From the IMG/VR virus record IMGVR_UViG_3300044960_000076, positions 1 to 26,307 of that record: a DNA stretch of 26,307 nucleotides; one strand, written 5' to 3'. Within the stretch, counting starts at the first letter, position 1; each line of letters begins with the position of its first letter. Of this stretch, positions 7,218 through 15,966 are shown one piece after another. A model generated the notes under the pieces. It made no database searches, had not been told where the DNA came from, and worked only from the letters and a program-made list of their open reading frames with translations. The position numbers and the translations under genes are program-made. Source of the stretch: a virus.

Positions 7218-10200
7218 ATGCCACAAACTGAAAAGTGGTATTCGCCAGAAGAACTTGCCACAGAAATGGCGCAAGAAACTGCTAAGCGAAAGCGCTTGAT
7301 GGTGACTGGGCCTCCGCTGGATCTTCCAACGTTTTCAGAGCAGGCTGAGATGGCGCGCCAAGTTCGCGCTATTAATAGGGCCAACAGTCGCATGGCGCAG
7401 GAGGAAGGAGAAGCATATTCGCCGGAGCGTTCGGCAGCAAGTGCGCCCGCACCTGCGAAGCCTGGGCCTTACGACCAGCAATTCTCTTATTGGGACTCCA
7501 TGCTGGCCACAGAGGCAAAACTCTCAAGGGCTGCAGAGGACTACGACCGGCGTGCGCCCAATCTCACGCCAGAGGCTTGGCAAACTGCGGCTAAGCTAAA
7601 GCATGAATTGGCCAAGGTGAGAGAGCAGTTCTCAAAGGATCGAGACGATCCCGACTTGGCCGAAGCCTATGAGGCTTGGTACAACGCCAGGTTTGGTTCT
7701 GAACGGCAAGAACCACAAGAGCCAGGCTTGCTGAGCAAGATTCTTTCTGGTGTCGCAGACACTGCTAAGTATGCAGTCCAGCACCCAGCAGAAGCTGCCA
7801 AGGATGTTGGGTTGGGGGTGCAAACCTTTGCCTCGCTGCCTCTAAGGGCAATTGAGAGCTTGACTTCTGGTGGCAAAGGCTGGCCGATCTTATCACCTTA
7901 CAAAGGCATCAGCCAGCGTGAACAAGAGGTTGCCAAGAGCCATGAGGAAGCCGGCGTGGAGCCGAGAGGTACTGGCCCAGTGGTTGCGAAAGCTCTTGGC
8001 GAAGCTATGGTGCCAGTTGGGCCTACGTTCAAGTCCGGCCAGTGGATCAGGAATATCTTGAGAGGCAGTGCCTTTACTACTGGTGCTTATGGCCTTGAGC
8101 GATTGGCTGAGAATGAGCCAATTGATGCTGGGGGTGTTACTACCAGCGGTGGCATTGGTGCTGCTATTGGTGGACTGGCGACGCTGCTAAGCAGAGGTAA
8201 ACTGAAACCTGGGCGCGTTGGTGGCGAGCCTTCGGCTGGGCCTGCACCGGAGCCTTCGGCAGGACCTCCCCCTAAGCCTCTTGGGATTCCTTATCGTGAT
8301 ACCACGGCTGGGACTTTTGGGCCGGAAGGGGAGTTCTATGGTCCTCCGCCTCCGCCCAGACTTCCAGCTCCTGAACCCCCGGCCAGAAGCTACTACCGGG
8401 AGATGATGGAACGAGTCACCTCCAAGCCGGCGTCGGAGCTGACGCAAGAAGAGAAAGGCTTCTTGCTCAACGAACTACGAAGGGGTCGGCATGAACCGCC
8501 TAATGCTGGTGGAACGTTTGAGGCTATTGAGAGTCCTAAAGACATTAGAACTGCGGCTGCGGCGAAGGAGATTGCAGAGCCACCAGCTTCGCCACCCTAT
8601 CCTGGTTCGATTTATGGACTTCCTGGGGTCAAAGCCCCTGAACCTTTGCCTGAACCTTTGCCTGAACCTTTGGTGGAAGCGCCAAAACCAAGCGCCAAAG
8701 CCAAGCCCAGCAAGACGGATTCTAAACTGGCTGAGATTTTGGGAAGGCTAGAAGCTAGAGCTCCGCAGGTTGAGAAGGCGGTGCCAGAGGAAGTTCCAAT
8801 CGCAACTACGCCGTTCAGGGTTGAACCAACACCTTCGGCCAAGGTTGAGGCGCCTAGCAAGCTTGAATCGCCGGCGCCAAAAGCTACCAAGGTGGATGAG
8901 GCCGTGAAGCGGGCAGAAGAAGAGCTTCTCTCAGACGTCATTAAAGGCAAGAAGGACGTCACTAGCTTGCCCCTCGAACGCCCCCCAAAAGCAGAAGCTC
9001 CAAAGGCAGAAAAGGCTCCTGAGCCTATAGCTTTTGGAGCGCCAGAAGCAGAGCTGCCGAAAAGTGTTGGCAAAATTGCCAAAACTAAAAAGACGGCTCA
9101 AGAACTTTATGAGGAGCAACTGGCGCTTGGCAAATCTCCAAAAGAAGCACAGGAGTTTGCCGAGTTCAAGACTAATGTTAAGCTGGCGCCAGAACAACTT
9201 AAGCCGGCGCAGGAGATTCGCCTTGAGGACTTCATCAAGTCTAAAGGCTATAAAATCGAGGAAAAGGAACCGTTCCCTGGCCAAAAGTCTTACAACCTCA
9301 TCAACCCTCGCAATGGCAAGATTGTTGCCAGAGGCGACCGTCAAACCATTCTCAACGCTTTGAATGCTTTGCACGAAGGCCAGGGAGTGAAGCTCTATAG
9401 CTTCCCTGGCAATCTGGATGCTTTCAAAGACATGTTTGAGGGGATGCTGGACTTGGCCCGTACCAGGGCCAAAGCACCGGCCGGCGTCTCGGTTGAGAAC
9501 CAACCCACCAAACGCTCGGTGGTGAATAAGATTTTGCAACCTTTTGAGACGCCAGAGTTCTTGATGCGCAAGTATGCGCCAGGGAAGGCTGTTGTTGAGG
9601 AAACAAAGTGGGCTGAGCGCCAGATTGGCAAACGTATCAATGACTTGTTGTATAGAGAGACTCGGGAAGGTTATGAACAAACCAAGCTCTTCAGGTATTT
9701 TGAGATGCCCGAGGCTGACAGAGCCCAGGTTGACAGGGCTCTTGTTGTCGGGGATCGGATTGGGAGAGAGTTCTCACCTGAGCAATTGAAGAAGTTTGGC
9801 TTGACGGATGCCCAGATCGAAGCCTACCAAGGCGTGCGTGAGGCTCTCAAGGATGTGCGAAGCTGGGTGAAGGATATGCCTGGGTCTGAGGACCTGGACC
9901 TTGGCGATATTCCCGGCTACATTCCTCGTGTCTGGCATGGCAACATGGAGATTTTTGTTGATGGAAGTAAGTACCTCAAACCAGATGGCAGCAGCGCTTT
10001 TGGAACTTTGCGGGAGGCTTCTGTCGAGGCCTACCGAATTAAGCAACGCCAACCTGACGCGAAGGTTGAGATTAGGTTCTTTGCAGACCCAGAGTACCTT
10101 GGTGGCAGAGCCTTCCAAGATGCTCAAGTCATCTCTCGAATCAAGCGCAACTTGGAGAAGATGGGCTCCGCCCGCCCTGAGGATGTGGACAGGGCTTATG

Positions 10201-11855
10201 CAATGGGGAGAGACTTGAAAGGGTTTGTGAAGCATCTTGAGAAGCGCAAAGGCGAGGAGGGTTATGAGACTGAAGGGCTAGACAAAATCCTCTTCAACTA
10301 CTTCCATCAGGCTGCTAAGATGGTGGAGATGAGGAATCTGAGGGAGGTGGTGAAGGACATCATCTCGAATCATGCAAGAGAACTCACCTCAGACCAGATA
10401 CACTACCTGCAGAACTATGTTGAGCGCGTGGCCGGGAGACCGACGTGGGATCAGATCTGGCTCCATGACATTCTAGCGAACACGAAAATTGGGGATTGGT
10501 TGGATCCGGTGCATGGGAGCAAAGCTCTTTCAGACATTCGCCAGCTTGTCAACCACTTGACTCTTGGGCTTGGTAACATAAGCTGGGCCATCGTCAACGT
10601 AGATAGCTTGATTCGCCACGCTTGGCCAGCACTGCAGCGGGAGGCTAATGCCATTGGAATGGCCAACCCAGCGGCTGCTGAGAAATACCTGGCTTCTGGC
10701 ATCAAAGAATTCTTCACCAACCGCCAGCTTCGCCAGAAACTAGCCCACTGGGGCGTGGTTGATATTCAACATATGAGCGAGAAGCGCCCGCAAATTGGCC
10801 ACATTCTGGGTAAAGGTGAATGGACTCCAGATCGCGTGAGCATGGCGCTGGGCACTGCAACTGAGGAGTTTGTGCGAGGTGTCTCGGCTATTGCTAGGTA
10901 TCGGATGGCCAAGGATATGGGGGCCAAGGAGCTAGAAGCCCTCCAAGCTGCCGCCAGGTTTGTTGATGAGACCTCTGGCCGCTACACCAGAGCTGGCAAG
11001 CCTGCGGCTTTCACAGGAGCTCTTGGCGAGACCATTGGCATGTACAAAACCTACACCTCAGTTTTTGCCCAGAATGCTTGGAAGGCTTTCGCTGGCGCTA
11101 AAGATGATCCTGGCGCCTTCATTCGTTACGTAATTGCAACACTGGGCGTTAGTGGGTTACTTGGCCTGCCAGGGGTTGATGATCTGGATGAACTCATCAC
11201 TAGGAATTTTGGCTGGTCGCCTATCGAGGCCATGCAACGCACCATGCCGAAAGCAATCTTGACAGGCCTGGCCAGTGTTGCTCCTGGGTGGTTAGGCGTG
11301 CCTGAGTTGAATGTTGACTTGAGCAAGAAGGCTGGCGCACCAGACATCATCCCCAACGACTTGAAGTCTGCGCTCGGGCCGGTCATCAACAGATTCGCTA
11401 GTGTGGTTTCTGATCTAGCCAAAGGCGAATACAAAGAGGCTGCGCTGGACTTGCTTCCCAACTCACTGCGGGGCCCAGTGCAAGTGATTCGAGGGATGGA
11501 TCGAGGTGTTGCGATTGGAAGGTATGACAAGCCTGTGATAAAGCTGCGGCCAGGGGAGGAGATCCCAAAGGTTCTTGGCTTTCCACCTGCTAGGGAGGTC
11601 GAAGATCAGCGGATGGTGGGGAGGATTTCTAGCAAGGCGGCTTATAGAGATGAACGCTTGCGCGAGCTGAGTCACAAGATAGTGCAAGGCACGGCCAGCC
11701 ATGCAGAGCGGCAAGAGTTCCGCAAACTTGGCGGTACTGCAGAGCGTCTGCGTGGTGAGCGCGAGCGGGAACGTCTCACCACCCGTGAACGCCAGTTTAG
11801 ACATCTGCCGAAGATCCTCAGACGCGAAGCCAGGCCATCAGTTGTCGGGGAGTGA
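7218..11855 (+). CDS. Giant virion/ejection protein with PLxRFG-like C-terminal module
   Basis: 1545 residues; AAGGAGG precedes the ATG. Residues about 1-170 are charged helices. About 180-330 contain a Gly/Ala-rich segment with hydrophobic stretches. About 330-640 form a Pro/Ala/Glu/Lys-rich linker including a tandem EPLP repeat. From about 750 on the protein is folded: PGYIPRVWHG near residue 899 resembles the motif that names PLxRFG domains of phage polyvalent proteins. Downstream are the other family landmarks: LGLGNISWAIVN near 1115, a GETIGMYKTYTSVFAQNAWKA helix near 1270, and a hydrophobic GVSGLLGLPGVDD near 1310. Proteins of this kind are packaged and injected with the DNA, often protecting it or modifying the host early. 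The C-terminal 18 bases overlap the opposing HTH gene. No peptidase or transglycosylase motif was identified. Confidence 0.8.
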   Translation: MPQTEKWYSPEELATEMAQETAKRKRLMVTGPPLDLPTFSEQAEMARQVRAINRANSRMAQEEGEAYSPERSAASAPAPAKPGPYDQQFSYWDSMLATEAKLSRAAEDYDRRAPNLTPEAWQTAAKLKHELAKVREQFSKDRDDPDLAEAYEAWYNARFGSERQEPQEPGLLSKILSGVADTAKYAVQHPAEAAKDVGLGVQTFASLPLRAIESLTSGGKGWPILSPYKGISQREQEVAKSHEEAGVEPRGTGPVVAKALGEAMVPVGPTFKSGQWIRNILRGSAFTTGAYGLERLAENEPIDAGGVTTSGGIGAAIGGLATLLSRGKLKPGRVGGEPSAGPAPEPSAGPPPKPLGIPYRDTTAGTFGPEGEFYGPPPPPRLPAPEPPARSYYREMMERVTSKPASELTQEEKGFLLNELRRGRHEPPNAGGTFEAIESPKDIRTAAAAKEIAEPPASPPYPGSIYGLPGVKAPEPLPEPLPEPLVEAPKPSAKAKPSKTDSKLAEILGRLEARAPQVEKAVPEEVPIATTPFRVEPTPSAKVEAPSKLESPAPKATKVDEAVKRAEEELLSDVIKGKKDVTSLPLERPPKAEAPKAEKAPEPIAFGAPEAELPKSVGKIAKTKKTAQELYEEQLALGKSPKEAQEFAEFKTNVKLAPEQLKPAQEIRLEDFIKSKGYKIEEKEPFPGQKSYNLINPRNGKIVARGDRQTILNALNALHEGQGVKLYSFPGNLDAFKDMFEGMLDLARTRAKAPAGVSVENQPTKRSVVNKILQPFETPEFLMRKYAPGKAVVEETKWAERQIGKRINDLLYRETREGYEQTKLFRYFEMPEADRAQVDRALVVGDRIGREFSPEQLKKFGLTDAQIEAYQGVREALKDVRSWVKDMPGSEDLDLGDIPGYIPRVWHGNMEIFVDGSKYLKPDGSSAFGTLREASVEAYRIKQRQPDAKVEIRFFADPEYLGGRAFQDAQVISRIKRNLEKMGSARPEDVDRAYAMGRDLKGFVKHLEKRKGEEGYETEGLDKILFNYFHQAAKMVEMRNLREVVKDIISNHARELTSDQIHYLQNYVERVAGRPTWDQIWLHDILANTKIGDWLDPVHGSKALSDIRQLVNHLTLGLGNISWAIVNVDSLIRHAWPALQREANAIGMANPAAAEKYLASGIKEFFTNRQLRQKLAHWGVVDIQHMSEKRPQIGHILGKGEWTPDRVSMALGTATEEFVRGVSAIARYRMAKDMGAKELEALQAAARFVDETSGRYTRAGKPAAFTGALGETIGMYKTYTSVFAQNAWKAFAGAKDDPGAFIRYVIATLGVSGLLGLPGVDDLDELITRNFGWSPIEAMQRTMPKAILTGLASVAPGWLGVPELNVDLSKKAGAPDIIPNDLKSALGPVINRFASVVSDLAKGEYKEAALDLLPNSLRGPVQVIRGMDRGVAIGRYDKPVIKLRPGEEIPKVLGFPPAREVEDQRMVGRISSKAAYRDERLRELSHKIVQGTASHAERQEFRKLGGTAERLRGERERERLTTRERQFRHLPKILRREARPSVVGE
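8637..8672 (+). repeat. Three tandem copies of a 12-base unit
   Basis: The unit CCTGAACCTTTG occurs three times head to tail (8637-8648, 8649-8660, 8661-8672). It encodes a PEPLPEPLPEPL stretch in the disordered linker of the giant virion protein. Perfect repetition suggests recent slippage expansion, and the copy number may differ between relatives. Confidence 0.9.
9067..9082. repeat. Inverted repeat TTGGCAA-AA-TTGCCAA (copy 1, inside coding sequence)
   Basis: The 16-base sequence TTGGCAAAATTGCCAA lies in the giant virion protein gene, read as GGC AAA ATT GCC AAA. The same 16 bases recur between the two paralogous genes at 25231-25246, and a variant with GT spacer at 16981-16996. This copy is probably a by-product of coding for GKIAK. 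Confidence 0.5.
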
Positions 11856-12155
11856 GTCTTTGAGTGCCCTGAGCTTGGCGCGCCAGGCTGTGGACTTCGT
11901 TACATGGTAGCGTTTGGAGATTTGTTGGACTGTGAGGTTCACCGCTTCTTTGTGCGAGATTGTGAGCAGCTCCCGCTTCCTATTCACAATACCAAGAACT
12001 TGCATCAAGCGCTGGACAGTTACTCGGTGAATCTCTAGTTCATTGGCGATGTTTTCTTTGGAGAGACCTTTTGTTAGGTATAGATCCTCCAACAACTGCT
12101 TGATTGAGGGGTAGCCTTTGGCTTGCGCTACTAGATCCCAGTGTTCCATCTTCAT
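11838..12155 (-). CDS. Double helix-turn-helix DNA-binding protein
   Basis: 105 residues. AAAGGAG lies 6 bases before the ATG at 12155; a second ATG follows two codons on. Residues about 15-56 form a HTH of the phage/homing type (GYPSIKQLLEDLYLTKGL, then IANELEIHRVTVQRLMQVLGI). Residues about 74-98 form a second one (LTVQQISKRYHVTKSTAWRAKL). It is the last gene of the - strand operon and its 3' end overlaps the last virion gene by 18 bases on the opposite strand. Role unknown: a regulator or an accessory to replication is plausible, given the adjacent helicase. Confidence 0.75.
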   Translation of the reverse strand: MKMEHWDLVAQAKGYPSIKQLLEDLYLTKGLSKENIANELEIHRVTVQRLMQVLGIVNRKRELLTISHKEAVNLTVQQISKRYHVTKSTAWRAKLRALKDSLPDN

Positions 12156-12165
12156 AATAACTCCT

Positions 12166-13587
12166 TTACTCCTCTGTTAGCGACACCAGTCGGTAGCATC
12201 GCTTCTTGTTAACAGTGATGAGTTTGACTACGTCTGCTTCTATTAAGGTACTTAGGATGATGTCAAGCCCGGCGCAATCTAAGCGGCGATAGACTTTTTT
12301 CATAAGAGTGCTGCGATCAAGAACCCCGCCGTTGCGCCGGAGGACTTCTATTACATAGAGCGCCAGCTTACCCCTGTCGCTGGTGTCAATCATTTTGGCC
12401 ACATCTGCACAATTTGCATGGGCCATTGCGACGATGTTGAAGGCACGTTGAAGCACGCTATCGTCAAGTTCCATGCCTCCCCCAACCAAGCTCTCACAGG
12501 CCCTAAGACACATTGCTACTTTGATGATTTGGTCAGGCTGGCGTTCGATGACGCCTGAGGAAGTGGTGGTCTCAAGTATCCTATGGTGGTGTTTGTAGTA
12601 TTTGATAAACCACTCACGGCCAGAAGCAGAGAATCCCACCGGCCCAACAAACTCCTTGTCGATGTTTCGCAGGCCATTCACCAAGTTCTCACGAATCGTA
12701 GGATCAACCGGAACGGCAAACGGCACCACTCGTGGGGTGCTGTCTTTGATTACGATTGAGAGCCGGCTCATCAACCCTCCGCCGGTGGCTGCTTGAGGGA
12801 TGGCTCTGCTGATCTCGCTTGGGGTAGTGGCGCCAAGTAAACACACAAAGATGTTTTTGAGCTTCTCCACCCCTCTCGAAATAGTCTCAACCTCTTGTAC
12901 ATCTGCGCAATCATAAAGACGCGTTAGCATGGTGATGAGGGAGGCGTTGTATTGTTCGGAGCCTAGAAACACTGTCAGCTCCGGCGCCACAATAACGCCT
13001 TCGGCACGAGACTCGATCTTCATTCCACCAGACTCTTTAACCTTCTCAATCGGTTTGGAGAGCCTCCTGGCCAGTGCTTCAGGTGTACACTTCTCACTTA
13101 TGATCCGCATTTCTGGCACGGCTTCGCGCATCAGATTAACCCCGATGTTGATAGCAGTGGTTTTCTTGCCAATGCCAGGAGGGCTTACTAGGATGGTGTA
13201 GAGGTTTGGGTAGAGTTTGTGATAGACATTATCAAACCAGACCTTTCGGCGCAAGGCAGAAGCTACAACAGTGAGACCGACCCAAACATGGAAATCCTCC
13301 GGCGCCTCATGGCCGGCGGTGTAGTCTAGGTAGTCTCTCAACCACCCGGGTTTGATGTTTCGATGAAGGCTCTCCAACCCCCAGCAGAGCTCTGGGTTCA
13401 TAAGGAGGTTGTTGAAGGAATGAGAGGAGAGTTCAAGCTTCTTACAAACCGCATCTTGCACAAGCAAAGGATCGGGGAGTTCGGTCCAATACTTCCTGAT
13501 GAAATTAAACAGTTCGTAGCGAACGGCACTTGGGGAGTCGAGACTGATGTCTTCGATGAGTGCTAGGAGTTCTTCGGTCTTTGTCAT
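12166..13587 (-). CDS. DUF3987-like replicative helicase / AAA+ ATPase
   Basis: 473 residues from ATG 13587, chosen over an ATG at 13614 because GGAGGA lies about 8 bases before it and because it makes an ATGA overlap with the polymerase stop. A primase-type N-terminal helical region (1-95) is followed by an ATPase core. The core has the P-loop SPPGIGKKTT at 135-144 (Lys follows GK where Ser/Thr is usual), a Walker-B-like VIVAPELTVF at 198-207 with Glu203, and a GGGLMSRLSIV segment at 269-279 whose Arg275 may be an arginine finger. The C-terminus contains a winged-helix-like segment (STLMKKVYRRLDCAGL, then STLIEADVV). Family knowledge: DUF3987 proteins act as phage replicative helicases. Location beside the polymerase supports that role. 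Confidence 0.7.
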   Translation of the reverse strand: MTKTEELLALIEDISLDSPSAVRYELFNFIRKYWTELPDPLLVQDAVCKKLELSSHSFNNLLMNPELCWGLESLHRNIKPGWLRDYLDYTAGHEAPEDFHVWVGLTVVASALRRKVWFDNVYHKLYPNLYTILVSPPGIGKKTTAINIGVNLMREAVPEMRIISEKCTPEALARRLSKPIEKVKESGGMKIESRAEGVIVAPELTVFLGSEQYNASLITMLTRLYDCADVQEVETISRGVEKLKNIFVCLLGATTPSEISRAIPQAATGGGLMSRLSIVIKDSTPRVVPFAVPVDPTIRENLVNGLRNIDKEFVGPVGFSASGREWFIKYYKHHHRILETTTSSGVIERQPDQIIKVAMCLRACESLVGGGMELDDSVLQRAFNIVAMAHANCADVAKMIDTSDRGKLALYVIEVLRRNGGVLDRSTLMKKVYRRLDCAGLDIILSTLIEADVVKLITVNKKRCYRLVSLTEE

Positions 13588-14828
13588 GGTTTGAATTCCT
13601 CCATGCTTCCCCAACTACGGCCTAGCTTTGCTTCAACTGGGAACTTGACCTCTCTTCCGAACACCCGCACTGGCGTTTCCATAAGCTCTTTCAGCTTCGC
13701 TAGTTCGCTGGTGCTGGAGTCCTCTTGCACCTCAAACACCAGCGAATCGTGAACTTGGCAGATGCAACGGGTGGAGGGGAGTAGATGTCCCTGGCGCTTC
13801 GCTCTATCAATTCTCACCATCGCCCTGTTCATGATCCCGCTGGCGGTAGCTTGAGTGGGCCAGGAATAGGCCACTTGGCGGCGTTCGCCAGGAGCACTGT
13901 AGAGTACACGCGGGACCCCAAAGCCATCATGGAGTATGCCTGTTTTCTCACACTCTGCCCAACAACGGTTGCGCCAGGCAAGGAGTTCAGGAATGCCAGC
14001 ATCTAAGCGTTCCGCCATAGGCTTTAGCTCACTCACTGGGTGCCATTCGCCGGTGTCGACTAGGAGCTTGTCTGCCACTGCCGCCAGCGAAGCACCATAG
14101 TTACGCGAGTACACAAAGCGCTTGCTGAAGTTGTATTCCGCTGCTTGTTTGTGTTTGTCGGTTATTGGGCGCCCAAAGATGATTGATGCTCGGTAGAGGT
14201 GTGTGTTCTGGCCCTTCTCAAACATCTCAATCAGAGTCGCGCAGCCAGAAGCATAAGCTGGGATGCGGTCCTCAAGCGCCGAGTAGTCGAGCTCTGCGAG
14301 CACAAACCCAGGAGGGGCGATGTAGATGTCCTTGATGTTGATTCCGTGAGTGGCGCTGCGTGGGAGGTTTTGGAGGTCTGGATCACGACTACTCAAGCGC
14401 CAAGTCACAGTGCCATAGAGTCTGAACTGGCTGCGCACTCTACCGTCAGACCACACAACCGGCCGGAGGTAGGTGCCTTTCTTCTTGCCAAGATCTCGAT
14501 ATGCCAGGATGAGTTGGATTATTGGCTTGGCCTCTGGCACCTCAATCCCAGCCTTCAACAACGACAGTTCGTCGCTAGAGACACCTTTCTTGGATTGATT
14601 CAAGTTCAGCCCAAGATCCTTCTCAAGCACTTCAATAACTTGTTTGGAGGAGTTGGGATTGAATGGATAGCCTAGAGCCTCTTCAAGCAACTCAGTGATT
14701 TTAGATTGCTTGGCTTCGCACTCCTGGCGGTAGTGGGTGATGAGTTCTCTATCCACCAACATTCCGGCGCGTTGGATGGCTAGGACAATCCATTGCAGTG
14801 GTTCTATTACCTCATCATAATAAGCCAT
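13584..14828 (-). CDS. Family A DNA polymerase, polymerase domain only
   Basis: 414 residues, thumb/palm/fingers without exonuclease. It opens with EVIEPLQWIVLAIQRAGMLVD, the helix that normally follows the exonuclease in PolA. Motif A is LDYSALEDR (Asp181, Glu186), motif B is KRFVYSRNYGAS (Lys236, Tyr240, Tyr244), motif C is VHDSL (His360, Asp361). TWRLSSRDPDLQNLPR (142-157) is the typical primer-template segment. Tyr240 sits at the E. coli Phe762 position, as in T7 polymerase. The conserved O-helix Arg four residues before the motif B Lys is Tyr232 here. Glu of HDE is Ser362. The gene overlaps the UDG-exonuclease gene by 14 bases in the +1 frame; AAGGAG lies 13 bases before ATG, so reinitiation is likely. 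It ends in an ATGA overlap with the helicase gene. Confidence 0.93.
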   Translation of the reverse strand: MAYYDEVIEPLQWIVLAIQRAGMLVDRELITHYRQECEAKQSKITELLEEALGYPFNPNSSKQVIEVLEKDLGLNLNQSKKGVSSDELSLLKAGIEVPEAKPIIQLILAYRDLGKKKGTYLRPVVWSDGRVRSQFRLYGTVTWRLSSRDPDLQNLPRSATHGINIKDIYIAPPGFVLAELDYSALEDRIPAYASGCATLIEMFEKGQNTHLYRASIIFGRPITDKHKQAAEYNFSKRFVYSRNYGASLAAVADKLLVDTGEWHPVSELKPMAERLDAGIPELLAWRNRCWAECEKTGILHDGFGVPRVLYSAPGERRQVAYSWPTQATASGIMNRAMVRIDRAKRQGHLLPSTRCICQVHDSLVFEVQEDSSTSELAKLKELMETPVRVFGREVKFPVEAKLGRSWGSMEEFKP

Positions 14829-15963
14829 CGCTCAGCTTTAGCTCCTTCATCTCAGCATCGAGTTGAAAGTTTGTAATGTAGGTTGCGATGCAATCGAGAA
14901 CGTTGTAGCGGCGAACTACGTCGTCGGGTGCCCAGAGCATCCCCCCATGACGCCTTACGTCACCTTTGTAGTAGGGGAGATCGGTGTAGATGGAGGTTAA
15001 GAATGCCAAGCTATGCGGTAGCTCTGTGGCGACTATGTGGTGTTTGATTAGAGTGTCAACGACAGTGCCATGGCGGAACTTCACGCCCAAGTCCATCAAC
15101 ACCGGCAAGTCAAAGGTGAAACCGTTCTGGGTGATTTTGAGGCAGTCGCTGGCGAAAAGCTTGCAGAGCGCTTCCCAAGCCTTGAACTCCTCCCAATCAT
15201 TGTGCCAATAAGGATAGCCTCCTCGGCGGAGGAATGGTACGCACAGTGCGTCTTTGTGCGACCACGCCAGCCCAACACACAAAACGTTGGTTTGTTCGAG
15301 TTCTCCAATTGTCTCGATGTCAAAAGCCACGGCAAGGTGGTTGGTGAGAATGTGGTCGATGGTGGAGGTGATGTCTGATAGTGAGGGGTTGAGGATGAAG
15401 TTCTCCTCCCTTGGCGCCAGCTCACCAGAATGAGAATGCTGGCGGACCTTTTTGAGGTCTGTTACGGTAATGGCCCAGTACTCAGGATTCCCACGTGCGA
15501 CAAAAGAAGGGTGGACGATTGGGATGAGTTTGCCGAACTCAGTCTTAAAGATGTGACCCCGGAGTTGGGTGATTCCGGCCGGCGCTTTTGGGAGCAAGAA
15601 CTTGAGCGCAGTCTCCCCAACCGCTACAACGACGTTGGGACGAATCTTGCGTAGCTCATCCACAAGATAACGTTGAGTGCAATGGGAGATTTCATCTTTG
15701 GTTGGGACACGATTCCCTGGCGGTCTACATTTGACTACGTTGGTTAGGTAGTAGTCGGCTGGCGACAGGCCTGCTTGCCACAACATGGTGCGAAGCATTC
15801 GGCCAGTGCCTCCGACAAAAGGCCGGCCTTCGACAGCCTCGCTCTCCCCTAGCGCCTCCCCCACCAAAACAATTCTGGCCTCGTGATTACCTTCGCCAGG
15901 CGCAAAGCCTTGGTTGAGGGAGGCACTAGGACACCCTGCACACTCACTCGGTTTAGTTTTCAT
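14815..15963 (-). CDS. Uracil-DNA glycosylase (family 4-like) fused to PolA-type 3'-5' exonuclease
   Basis: 382 residues. Residues 1-175 are a family 4-type UDG: iron-sulfur cysteines C8-x2-C11 and C79-x15-C95, the GEALGESE...GRPFVG motif (35-51) and HPSFVAR (151-157). Residues 205-365 are a DEDD exonuclease: Exo I FDIET (Asp215, Glu217), Exo II NGFTFD (Asn280, Asp285), Exo III YNVLD (Tyr353, Asp357, DEDDy type). The protein ends (KLSDGLL) exactly where the polymerase domain should begin, and the next gene supplies that domain after a 14-base overlap. Together the pair equals one UDG-exonuclease-PolA polypeptide. The likely role is proofreading with uracil removal or sensing at the fork. RBS is weak (GGTGAG). 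The gene starts 3 bases after the upstream stop. Confidence 0.9.
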   Translation of the reverse strand: MKTKPSECAGCPSASLNQGFAPGEGNHEARIVLVGEALGESEAVEGRPFVGGTGRMLRTMLWQAGLSPADYYLTNVVKCRPPGNRVPTKDEISHCTQRYLVDELRKIRPNVVVAVGETALKFLLPKAPAGITQLRGHIFKTEFGKLIPIVHPSFVARGNPEYWAITVTDLKKVRQHSHSGELAPREENFILNPSLSDITSTIDHILTNHLAVAFDIETIGELEQTNVLCVGLAWSHKDALCVPFLRRGGYPYWHNDWEEFKAWEALCKLFASDCLKITQNGFTFDLPVLMDLGVKFRHGTVVDTLIKHHIVATELPHSLAFLTSIYTDLPYYKGDVRRHGGMLWAPDDVVRRYNVLDCIATYITNFQLDAEMKELKLSDGLL

Positions 15964-15966
15964 ATC

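Noticed and set aside
8931-9680. 249-residue open frame on the - strand
   Set aside because: Lies entirely inside the giant + strand gene; its residues reflect complementary codon bias, not a protein family.
14815-14828. -1 slippery heptamer at the UDG-exonuclease/polymerase junction
   Set aside because: The overlap contains TTATTATGA but no X-XXY-YYZ heptamer, and the second frame is +1, so standard -1 frameshifting does not apply; reinitiation is simpler.
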